A stretch of DNA of 64,000 nucleotides from an uncultured Clostridia bacterium (GTDB lineage: Bacteria; Bacillota; Clostridia; Oscillospirales; Acutalibacteraceae), in NCBI GenBank assembly GCA_937916395.1, contig CALFTN010000068.1, forward strand, positions 20,145 to 84,144, given 5' to 3'. Below the pieces are notes generated by a model. That model was not told the DNA's origin and did not search any database. It saw only the letters and a list, made by a program, of their open reading frames with translations. Each line of letters begins with the position of its first letter. Within the stretch, counting starts at the first letter, position 1. Made by a program: the position numbers and the translations under genes. Of the stretch, positions 44,254 to 51,084 are shown piece by piece.

Positions 44254-45240
44254 ATGAACATTCAAGAAAGACAGAATCAAATTTATGAAAGTATTAACAG
44301 TTTCAAAAAGGATTTGTATCACAAAAATGAAATCCTTCCGGAATTACTTAATTATCAGCAAGAAGTTGTAAACTTTGCATTTGGCGATGATTTTGAAAAC
44401 AGAACCGAGCTTCGCTTTTGGGATGCAATAAACCACTACAAAAACCTTAATACAGAACGTAACGAGATTGCAAATGATGAATTACAAAAATTTATTATCG
44501 ACTGTAAGAAAGCAACCAACAAAATTAAAGCTGAGATTTCCGGCAATCATGGAGAAGAAATTGCATTAAGAAGTTTAGAAACCTTAAAAATCAAAAATGT
44601 TATTTCTAAAAATATCGAACTTCAAAACGATTATCTTCGAAGTGAAATTGATGCGGTAGTATTTACTAAAAAGGGAGCTTTTATTATTGAAGTGAAAAAC
44701 ACCAAGAAAAATATCTTTATAGATAAAAATGGATTATTTTTCAGAGTAACCGATGAACGACAACAATTTGATTCAAATATTGCCGAAAAAATGCAAACAA
44801 AAGAGGCATTATTAAGAACCGAACTCGATAAACTTGGTTACAGCGGACTTCAGATTTTTAAAATTGTTGTGTTTACTAATACAAAAGCAGAAATACAAAA
44901 TAAATGCAAACAATTAAAAACCTGTTTTTCAAGTCAATTAGCTACAATTATTGAGAATTGGGATGCCCCTGTTTATCTTAGAACTAATGATTTATACACA
45001 ATGTCCGAAGCTATCAACAGAATTTCTTCAAGTGCAACATTCCCAATGGAATTTGATACTGATGCAGCAAAGAAAAACTTTGCTTTACTCGTTGCAAAAT
45101 TAGAACTTGCAGAATTACCACAAAAACAAACATGTATAAGTTGGATTAAAAACTTTGCATCTATTTTTAGCACAAAAAATCATAGATATGCCACCGCAAC
45201 AACTGCCGCGGCTGTCGGAATTATAACAACATCTATTTGA
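44254..45240 (+). CDS. NERD nuclease-like domain protein
   Basis: ATG 44254 (AAAGGAGAA upstream) gives 328 aa. A coiled-coil-like N-terminal third is followed by a NERD domain at about residues 95-215: GNHGEEIALRSLETL, LRSEIDAVVF and FIIEVKNTKKN carry the E, D and E-x-K residues of PD-(D/E)XK nucleases. The C-terminus ends in a short hydrophobic stretch (TATTAAAVGIITTSI). NERD domains are found in plasmid and defence-related proteins, so a role against foreign nucleic acid is possible but untested. Confidence 0.8.
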   Translation: MNIQERQNQIYESINSFKKDLYHKNEILPELLNYQQEVVNFAFGDDFENRTELRFWDAINHYKNLNTERNEIANDELQKFIIDCKKATNKIKAEISGNHGEEIALRSLETLKIKNVISKNIELQNDYLRSEIDAVVFTKKGAFIIEVKNTKKNIFIDKNGLFFRVTDERQQFDSNIAEKMQTKEALLRTELDKLGYSGLQIFKIVVFTNTKAEIQNKCKQLKTCFSSQLATIIENWDAPVYLRTNDLYTMSEAINRISSSATFPMEFDTDAAKKNFALLVAKLELAELPQKQTCISWIKNFASIFSTKNHRYATATTAAAVGIITTSI

Positions 45241-45317
45241 TTTACATATTTTGCTAAAGTAGTGAAATTACCGCCATTTAACTTGTTAACTTAATTATAT
45301 ATCTTTTGAAAAGAGTC

Positions 45318-45361
45318 GGTTACAATGTAACCATAGTAAGAAACAACTTACTAAAAAATAT
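45318..45361 (+). repeat. Shared leader element, copy 2, with operator-like palindrome
   Basis: This is the second copy of the leader seen at 44198-44237. Here it contains a perfect inverted repeat GGTTAC-AAT-GTAACC (45318-45332). AACTTGTTA is at 45280-45288. Confidence 0.7.
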
Positions 45362-45380
45362 TTGATTAGGAGGACTGATT

Positions 45381-45566
45381 ATGAGTTATTTAAATTTAGT
45401 AAAAGAAAACCAATCTTTAAGAAAGGAGAATGCAAGATTACGTAATTTATGTAATGAAAAAGATTCTTATTTTATGGAATTAATGTCTGATGCTTTGCGT
45501 CATGGTAGTAAATTAGCCGCCAAACATATGGCAGACAGGAAAAGTTATAAGAATGATAGGTATTAA
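45381..45566 (+). CDS. 61-aa coiled-coil protein
   Basis: AGGAGG lies upstream of the ATG. The product has a heptad-like start (LVKENQSLRKENARLRNLCN) and a basic C-terminus. It resembles no family known to me. Its leader is nearly the same as that of the NERD gene. Confidence 0.65.
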   Translation: MSYLNLVKENQSLRKENARLRNLCNEKDSYFMELMSDALRHGSKLAAKHMADRKSYKNDRY

Positions 45567-45590
45567 TTAGAAATCAGGAAGTTTTATTTA

Positions 45591-45861
45591 TGTTTTTTAA
45601 AAAAGTGCTTATGAGGTAAGCGAAAAGGAATTTGAAGAATTAACTTTTGGTAGAAATGACACTGTTTGTTTATCATACGATGAACACACTGGGATTATCA
45701 ATGAAGATGGATATGTTGATCTTGACAGGGAAGACGAAGATTTTATTGGTAGAGACTTTATAGACTCACTCATTGATAGCAGAAAATCGATAGCTTGGGG
45801 AAGAGATGAAGAAACCGATACCAACTATGAATCCACCCGTTGGAGTAGTAAAAATAATTAA
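45591..45861 (+). pseudogene. Frameshifted small acidic ORF
   Basis: AGGAAG stands 8 nt before ATG 45591, which opens a short frame MFFKKCL and then stops. The +1 frame from the T/A run at 45592-45604 is open to a stop at 45859-45861 and reads as a real acidic protein (SAYEVSEKEFEELTFGRND, GIINEDGYVDLDREDEDFIG). One base removed from or two added to the homopolymer would join them. It is a damaged gene, a sequence error or a frameshift-controlled gene. Confidence 0.55.
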
Positions 45862-45874
45862 AGGATGTGTTAAT

Positions 45875-46177
45875 ATGTCAACAAATTGGGAATATGCAAT
45901 AGCATCTTCGGAGATTGCAGATTTAGGTGGACTCGAAGCATTTAAAAAAATTCACTTTAATAGAGGTGTTATAAGTTCAAGTAAAGTTTGGGCTCCTGCA
46001 ACAATAGCTATAGGAATTGCTACAACACTAGTTACAACAGCATACCAAAAGCAAAAAGCAGCAAAAGAGCAAAAACAGTTATTAGAAGATAGGGCTCAAG
46101 AAATTGAAAAAGCTTTAAAGAATTATGCTAGGTTTAATGAACAAATGCAAATTGAGGAGGTGACAAATAATGAGTAA
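45875..46177 (+). CDS. 100-aa single-pass membrane protein
   Basis: ATG 45875 has AAAGGATG upstream and fits better than the frame start at 45806 inside the broken ORF. The protein has a soluble 35-residue start (NWEYAIASSEIADLGGLEAF), one membrane helix (WAPATIAIGIATTLVTTAY, about residues 38-56) and a charged coiled coil. Its stop overlaps the next gene by 8 nt. Family unknown. Confidence 0.65.
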   Translation: MSTNWEYAIASSEIADLGGLEAFKKIHFNRGVISSSKVWAPATIAIGIATTLVTTAYQKQKAAKEQKQLLEDRAQEIEKALKNYARFNEQMQIEEVTNNE

Positions 46178-46376
46178 ATTCAAAATTATTTTTGATGGTG
46201 AAGAGGAAGACGATATCTTTGATACCGAAGAAGCAGCAGAGGAATATGCATCATATCTTTGCTCTTGTTCAAGAGAAGGTGCTGAAATTTTTCACATGTC
46301 AAACCCTGGTGACTACGATTATGATGAAGATGATTTCGAAGACCCAGATTATGAAATTGTCGAAGTAGATGACTAA
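46170..46376 (+). CDS. 68-aa very acidic protein
   Basis: GGAGGTG lies upstream. The product (FKIIFDGEEEDDIFDTEEAA, REGAEIFHMSNPGDYDYDED) is about one third Asp/Glu, with a CSCS pair in the middle. Such acidic small proteins can be DNA mimics or anti-defence proteins, but there is no evidence of that here. It is translationally coupled to the membrane protein gene and is the last of the islet. Confidence 0.65.
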   Translation: MSKFKIIFDGEEEDDIFDTEEAAEEYASYLCSCSREGAEIFHMSNPGDYDYDEDDFEDPDYEIVEVDD

Positions 46377-46462
46377 CAAAAGTCTCTATAAAACACAATC
46401 AAAACAAACCGCCTTAGAACAAATAATTCGTTCAATTTGGATGTTGAAGGCATTTTCTTTAG

Positions 46463-46492
46463 CCCGACCGCGTACAAAGGTACGCCGAGTGG
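46463..46492 (+). repeat. Structured small repeat, copy B
   Basis: Core CCCGACC, stem GCGTAC-AAAG-GTACGC, CGAGTGG. With the flanks it forms a 7-bp outer stem TTTAGCC / GGCTAAA. AAAAAATGACTAAAA and a terminator hairpin follow, as in copy C. Confidence 0.7.
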
Positions 46493-46510
46493 CTAAAAAA
46501 ATGACTAAAA

Positions 46511-46536
46511 GCCTCGAAGTCATAAAACTTCGAGGC
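46511..46536. terminator. Bidirectional terminator between the islet and ptsH
   Basis: GCCTCGAAGT / ACTTCGAGGC with a 6-nt loop, T-rich on both outer sides. It closes the plus-strand islet and the minus-strand ptsH gene. Confidence 0.8.
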
Positions 46537-46567
46537 TTTGTTCAACGCCAAATTCAACAAATTATAA

Positions 46568-46831
46568 TTATTCTTGGAAACCGCTATCTACTAATGCAGC
46601 AAGTGCAGTAACTGCTTGTTCTTCATCTACACCACCAGCGATGATGCGGATATCTGTACCACCCATAATGCCGAGAGAGAGCACACCAAGAAGACTCTTT
46701 GCATTTACTCTTCTTTCTTCTTTCTCAAGCCAAATTGATGATTTGAATTCATTTGCTTTTTGAATAAAAAATGTAGCTGGACGAGCGTGAAGACCTACTT
46801 GATTTTGAACTGTAACATCTTTAACAAACAT
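46568..46831 (-). CDS. ptsH: Phosphocarrier protein HPr
   Basis: HPr passes phosphate from enzyme I to sugar-specific PTS enzymes and, when phosphorylated on serine, works with CcpA in carbon control. This 87-aa protein has His15 in GLHARPA and Ser46 in NAKSLLGVLSLG, so both sites are kept. AGGAG lies upstream. Enzyme I (ptsI) is not adjacent. Confidence 0.96.
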   Translation of the reverse strand: MFVKDVTVQNQVGLHARPATFFIQKANEFKSSIWLEKEERRVNAKSLLGVLSLGIMGGTDIRIIAGGVDEEQAVTALAALVDSGFQE

Positions 46832-46970
46832 ACCAATTTACTCCTAAATTCTATTATTTTGTCATATTTACTATTTCGAATATTTGGTTGTACGCTTGAA
46901 CTCGTCACACAACATTTTGTGGAAAAATTCAGGTACAGGGGAAAAATCGCTAAGTTTCCTTAACTGTGAT

Positions 46971-46998
46971 TATTATATCACTAAATTGCCTAAAGTCA
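46971..46998 (-). promoter_or_regulatory. Promoter of ptsH
   Basis: Minus-strand TTGACT, 16-nt spacer, TATAAT. It implies a leader of about 130 nt before ptsH. Beyond it, 46999-47170 shows no gene, hairpin or other signal. Confidence 0.7.
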
Positions 46999-47170
46999 AC
47001 GAATTTTCAAAAGTTCATAGGTAATGCTAAACTGTGCCATTTTTAAAGTTTTCCATTTGTGCAAGTTTACTACAATTTTCGAGTACTTCTATCAAACTTC
47101 ACCAAGTTATTGAATAGGTATTCACCTAGTAAACCATTGTTTTCACACTATATATTATGCAGCAAAATGC

Positions 47171-47914
47171 CTACTTCATACTATGGTTTTCGCGAATTTT
47201 TGCTAAAACTTTTTTGTCATTTTTACTAAGCTCAGCTTTTTCTAAAAGCTCCGGTCTTCTTAAAAATGTTCTTAAGAGTGATTGCTCTCGTTTCCATTCT
47301 TCGATTTTGCCGTGATGGCCTGAATACAAAACCTCAGGCACTTCTCTTTCGTGCCACACAGCAGGCTTTGTATACTGTGGATGCTCTAAAAGAGATGAAT
47401 AATGACTTTCACCAATAAAGCCTTGTTCATCAGCAAGTACACCAGGCAACATACGTGAAACAGCATCCGCTAAAATCATTGCTGGTAACTCGCCACCTGT
47501 TACAACGTAATCACCAATAGAAATTTCTTCATCAACAATCTCGTCAATTACCCTCTGGTCAACGCCCTCATATCTGCCGCAAAGAATTGCAATGTTGTGC
47601 ATTTCTGACAATTCTTTCACTCTTTCCTGAGTGAGCGTTTTACCAACTGGTGACATATATATTAAGTGAGGTCTTTCTTTAGTTTCACTACAAACCTTTT
47701 CGAAGCAATCATAAATAGGCTGTGCCATCATAAGCATACCCTCTCCGCCACCATAAGGGGTATCATCAACCTGATTATGCTTATTCACTGCAAAGTCACG
47801 TATCTGATGAAAATTCATTTCTACTGCACCTTTTTTGCGTGCTCTGCCTATAATGCTTTCAATCATAACCGCTTCACACATTTCGGGGAAAAGAGTTAAA
47901 ATATCAATCCTCAT
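47171..47914 (-). CDS. trmD: tRNA (guanine-37-N1)-methyltransferase
   Basis: TrmD makes m1G37, which prevents +1 frameshifts. This 247-aa SPOUT protein begins MRIDILTLFPEMCEAVMIES and has the knot motifs LIYMSPVGKTLTQ, ILCGRYEGVDQRVID and SIGDYVVTGGELPAM. It overlaps rimM by 11 nt. The usual next gene rplS is absent; an unrelated promoter for ptsH follows. Confidence 0.97.
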   Translation of the reverse strand: MRIDILTLFPEMCEAVMIESIIGRARKKGAVEMNFHQIRDFAVNKHNQVDDTPYGGGEGMLMMAQPIYDCFEKVCSETKERPHLIYMSPVGKTLTQERVKELSEMHNIAILCGRYEGVDQRVIDEIVDEEISIGDYVVTGGELPAMILADAVSRMLPGVLADEQGFIGESHYSSLLEHPQYTKPAVWHEREVPEVLYSGHHGKIEEWKREQSLLRTFLRRPELLEKAELSKNDKKVLAKIRENHSMK

Positions 47915-48422
47915 TAAAAAGCCCCCTTAAAGCGTTAATATATATTTTTTCATTTGCTACATCACATTTAACAATAACGTCTGGTATGGCAGGAATCAAA
48001 ACTTCTTCCCCAGAAGTTGTTTTTACATACCACACATCGTTTGCACCAGTTTCGGCAACATCTGTTATTTCGCCGTAGCAAATTTCATTATTTTCGTTAT
48101 CAATCACCTTGCAGCCCAAAAGCTCACTTATAAACCATTCACCATCCGGCAAATGAGCATCCTCTCTCTTTATAAAGAGAACTGTATTTTTTAGATTTTG
48201 TGCCATCTCTACAGTGTCAACACCTTCTAATTTAGCTATGGCAACATTTTTATGCGGACGGCAAGAAATAACCTTAAAACATTCTTTTCCGTTCGCATCT
48301 TTATATAAAGTCTTAAATTTTTTTACAAATTCAGGTCCATTACACCACGGATTAATTCTTACTTCACCACGAATACCGTGAGTAGAAACAATCTGACCTA
48401 TTTCAAGATAATTTTTTATCAT
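47904..48422 (-). CDS. rimM: 16S rRNA processing protein RimM
   Basis: RimM helps mature the 30S head with S19. ATG 48422 (172 aa; AGGTG 6 nt upstream) begins IKNYLEIGQIVSTHGIRGEVRI, the family start; the C-terminal PRC-barrel is at about 95-172 (WFISELLGCKVID; VLIPAIPDVIVKCDVANEKI). It overlaps trmD. Confidence 0.96.
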   Translation of the reverse strand: MIKNYLEIGQIVSTHGIRGEVRINPWCNGPEFVKKFKTLYKDANGKECFKVISCRPHKNVAIAKLEGVDTVEMAQNLKNTVLFIKREDAHLPDGEWFISELLGCKVIDNENNEICYGEITDVAETGANDVWYVKTTSGEEVLIPAIPDVIVKCDVANEKIYINALRGLFNED

Positions 48423-48483
48423 AATTTGCACCTATAAATTTGAACTTGAATTCTGGTTTAGATGCAGAAGTCATTTTCTTCAC

Positions 48484-48513
48484 CCCGACAGCGTATATAG
48501 ATACGCCGAGCGG
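48484..48513 (+). repeat. Structured small repeat, copy C
   Basis: Core CCCGACA, stem GCGTAT-ATAG-ATACGC, CGAGCGG. The outer stem TTCACCC / GGGTGAA is 7 bp, extended by GTCATTTT / AAAATGAC. It stands between khpA and rimM inside a conserved operon. Confidence 0.7.
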
Positions 48514-48528
48514 GTGAAAAAATGACTA

Positions 48529-48562
48529 AAAAAGTCTGAAACTAAAAAGTTTCAGACTTTTT
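48529..48562. terminator. Hairpin between khpA and rimM
   Basis: AAAAAGTCTGAAACT / AGTTTCAGACTTTTT, a perfect 15-bp stem with a 4-nt loop. On the minus strand it should stop or reduce transcription coming from ylxM-ffh-rpsP-khpA into rimM-trmD. Confidence 0.75.
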
Positions 48563-48588
48563 GGTCTGCGCTAAAACAGAGTTCAAGT

Positions 48589-48822
48589 TTAGTCGATGTC
48601 AACTTGTATTTTTTCATCCTTGCGAACAGCAGCAGCACGCATAACTGTACGAATAGCCTTTGCAATTCTGCCCTGTTTTCCTATAACACGGCCCATATCT
48701 TCAGCCGCTACGTGAAGATGATAAACAACGATGCCCTCTTCGTTGGGTTCGTCAACTGTGACCTCGACTGCGTCGGGAGTCTCTACAAGACCCTGTACGA
48801 CTGTTACGAGCAAGTCTTTCAT
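48589..48822 (-). CDS. khpA: KH-domain RNA-binding protein KhpA
   Basis: This 77-aa single KH-domain protein has the GRVIGKQGRIAKAIRTVM loop that grips RNA. ATG 48822 has AAAGGTGAT upstream. It sits after rpsP, the conserved place, and in Firmicutes partners with KhpB in division and cell length control. Confidence 0.93.
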   Translation of the reverse strand: MKDLLVTVVQGLVETPDAVEVTVDEPNEEGIVVYHLHVAAEDMGRVIGKQGRIAKAIRTVMRAAAVRKDEKIQVDID

Positions 48823-48838
48823 TGATATCACCTTTTAA

Positions 48839-49084
48839 TTATTTAATGATGTCTTGTTTTTTGAGAAGTGCACGAACTGTATCAGTTGGTTGAGCACCGT
48901 TTTCAATCCATTTTGTAATTTTTTCTGCATCAAGCTTGATTTCTGCAGGCTCTGTAAGTGGGTTATAATAACCAACTTCTTCAATGAATCTACCGTCACG
49001 TGGGTAACGTGAATCTGCAACAACTACACGATAGAAAGGTGCTTTTTTTGCGCCCATACGGCGAAGACGAATTTTTACTGACAT
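48839..49084 (-). CDS. rpsP: Ribosomal protein S16
   Basis: An 81-aa protein that matches S16 from the start (VKIRLRRMGAKKAPFYRVVV, ADSRYPRDGRFIEEVGYYNP). GGAGGT is upstream. Second in the ffh-rpsP-khpA order. Confidence 0.98.
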   Translation of the reverse strand: MSVKIRLRRMGAKKAPFYRVVVADSRYPRDGRFIEEVGYYNPLTEPAEIKLDAEKITKWIENGAQPTDTVRALLKKQDIIK

Positions 49085-49154
49085 TTTAATTACCTCCGAA
49101 TTAAAAATTATTAATTAATTATTATAAAGTAGCTTTCGCTCAATTATAAACCTT

Positions 49155-50531
49155 TTACATTGGGAAGTTAGGCATTCCTGGCATACCGCCCATACCTTGC
49201 ATTCCGCCCATTCTTTGCATGCGCTTCATCATTTTTTTAGACCCTGCGCCATTAAGTTGTTTATAAACTTTTTGAATCTGACGATATTGATTAAGAAGAC
49301 GATTGACATCTTCAACCTTTAAGCCACAACCAGCAGCAATTCTTCTTTTTCTTGATGGATTGATTATATCTGGATTCTCACGTTCTTTCATTGTCATTGA
49401 ACGGATAATTGCCATTGTGTAATCAATTTGCTTATCATCAACATCAGTATCCTTAAGTTTTTTACCAACACCCGGAATCATTGAAAGAATTTCTTTCATT
49501 GGCCCCATTTTTTTCATATCTTCAAATTGCATAAGCATATCGTTTAAATCAAGTTTATTCTCACGCAATTTTTTCTCAAGCTGTTCTGCCTTCTTATCAT
49601 TTAAAGTTTGTTCTGCCTTTTCAATGAGTGAAAGCATATCGCCCATACCTAAAATACGGCTTGCCATTCTTTCTGGATGGAAAACATCAAGGTCCTGAAG
49701 TTTTTCACCAACACCAACAAATTTAATTGGTTTACCAGTAACAGCTCTTGCTGAAAGAGCAGCACCGCCTCTTGTATCACCATCAAGCTTTGTTAAAACA
49801 AGACCATCTATTCCGAGTGCCTCATTAAATGAAGAAGCAACTGTAACAGCGTCTTGACCAAGCATTGAGTCGATAACAAGTAATATTTCATGTGGCTTAA
49901 CAGCCGATTTTACATTTTTGAGTTCTTGCATAAGCTCTTCATCAATGTGAAGACGACCAGCAGTATCAAGGAAAACATAATCGTAGCCCTGGTCTTTTGC
50001 AAGCTTAATTGCTTCTGTTGCAATATTAACAGGATTTTCTGTACCCATTTCAAACACAGGAACACCAATCTGTTCACCAACAACCTGTAACTGCTTAATA
50101 GCCGCCGGACGATAAATATCACAAGCTACAAGCAAAGGTCTGTGACCTTGTTCTTTAAGCCTTAATGCAATTTTTGCACTGTGAGTTGTTTTACCAGAAC
50201 CCTGTAAACCACACATCATAACAACCGTTGGTGGATGTGGTGCAGAAGCGATTCTTGACTGAGTACCACCCATAAGAGCAGTTAACTCTTCATTTACTAT
50301 TTTAATAACCATCTGTGCTGGAGTAAGGCTTTCCATAACCTTTGCACCTATTGCACGTTCGGTAACAGTATTTGTAAAATCTTTTGCTACCTTGTAGTTT
50401 ACGTCAGCTTCTAAAAGAGCAAGTCGAACTTCTCGCATCGCTTCACGAACGTCACTTTCAGTAAGACTACCCTTACTTTTTAACTTTTTAAATGCAGATT
50501 CTAATTTATCTGAAAGACCTTCAAAAGCCAT
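49155..50531 (-). CDS. ffh: Signal recognition particle protein Ffh
   Basis: Ffh binds signal peptides on the ribosome and docks at FtsY. This 458-aa protein has the N domain, the GTPase (GLQGSGKTTHSAKIA, DTAGRLHID, TKLDGDTRGGAALS) and a methionine-rich M domain with RRIAAGCGLKVEDVNRLLNQ for SRP RNA. The end is Gly/Met-rich. No SRP RNA gene is seen in the window. Confidence 0.97.
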   Translation of the reverse strand: MAFEGLSDKLESAFKKLKSKGSLTESDVREAMREVRLALLEADVNYKVAKDFTNTVTERAIGAKVMESLTPAQMVIKIVNEELTALMGGTQSRIASAPHPPTVVMMCGLQGSGKTTHSAKIALRLKEQGHRPLLVACDIYRPAAIKQLQVVGEQIGVPVFEMGTENPVNIATEAIKLAKDQGYDYVFLDTAGRLHIDEELMQELKNVKSAVKPHEILLVIDSMLGQDAVTVASSFNEALGIDGLVLTKLDGDTRGGAALSARAVTGKPIKFVGVGEKLQDLDVFHPERMASRILGMGDMLSLIEKAEQTLNDKKAEQLEKKLRENKLDLNDMLMQFEDMKKMGPMKEILSMIPGVGKKLKDTDVDDKQIDYTMAIIRSMTMKERENPDIINPSRKRRIAAGCGLKVEDVNRLLNQYRQIQKVYKQLNGAGSKKMMKRMQRMGGMQGMGGMPGMPNFPM

Positions 50532-50574
50532 CGAGTGCTCACTCCCTCGTAATTTAGATTAATAAAAACAAGAT

Positions 50575-50937
50575 TTATTCAAAAGATGAAATAACAGATT
50601 TAATTCTTATAATTGCATCATTAATTTCTTTTGATAAAGTAGAATTCATATTATATTCATTAATAAGGTCTGCACATTGCTCAATAGCAAGCAAGCTATC
50701 TTTAGTGCGCTTTGCACGCTCTGCTACGCCTAATTTCTTTTCCATATCGAAAAGCTGAGTTTCAGCTCTTTTAATAGCATCACGAACACCTTGACGGGTA
50801 ATCCCTTCGTTTTCAGCAATTTCTGAAAGTGAAAGGTCATCGTTATAGTAATAATCGATGAATTTTCTTTGATTTTCAGTTAACATTTCGCCGTAGTAGT
50901 CGGTAAGTAAAACTACATCAAGATTTTTAGCCACCAA
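50575..50937 (-). CDS. ylxM: YlxM/p13 family helix-turn-helix protein
   Basis: This 120-aa protein has the YlxM pattern LLTDYYGEMLTENQRKFIDY followed by a sigma-70 region 4-like HTH (SLSEIAENEGITRQGVRDAI). It precedes ffh as usual and is thought to assist SRP. The start is TTG 50937 or GTG 50934; GGGTGTGA serves either. Confidence 0.93.
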   Translation of the reverse strand: MVAKNLDVVLLTDYYGEMLTENQRKFIDYYYNDDLSLSEIAENEGITRQGVRDAIKRAETQLFDMEKKLGVAERAKRTKDSLLAIEQCADLINEYNMNSTLSKEINDAIIRIKSVISSFE

Positions 50938-50993
50938 TTATCACACCCTTCAAGTAAAATTCATTGTAAAGCATTCTCGCTTTACAGACACGC

Positions 50994-51022
50994 ATTATAG
51001 CAGAGCAAAGCATCGTTGTCAA
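50994..51022 (-). promoter_or_regulatory. Promoter of the ylxM-ffh-rpsP-khpA operon
   Basis: A perfect consensus on the minus strand: TTGACA, 17-nt spacer, TATAAT, followed by a purine start about 50 nt before ylxM. Confidence 0.9.
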
Positions 51023-51084
51023 TAGTATTTATGAAAAATGTAAAAGTTTTTTACTTTACACCCATAATACCAAGCAAACGCTAG

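Noticed and set aside
45591..45606. Classical -1 programmed frameshift site
   Set aside because: The A-run is not in the X-XXY-YYZ phase, and the needed change is +1, not -1.
46369..46611. 80-aa plus-strand ORF after the acidic protein
   Set aside because: It starts inside the acidic gene's end and reads through structured repeat B, the terminator hairpin and the antisense of ptsH. No ribosome site.
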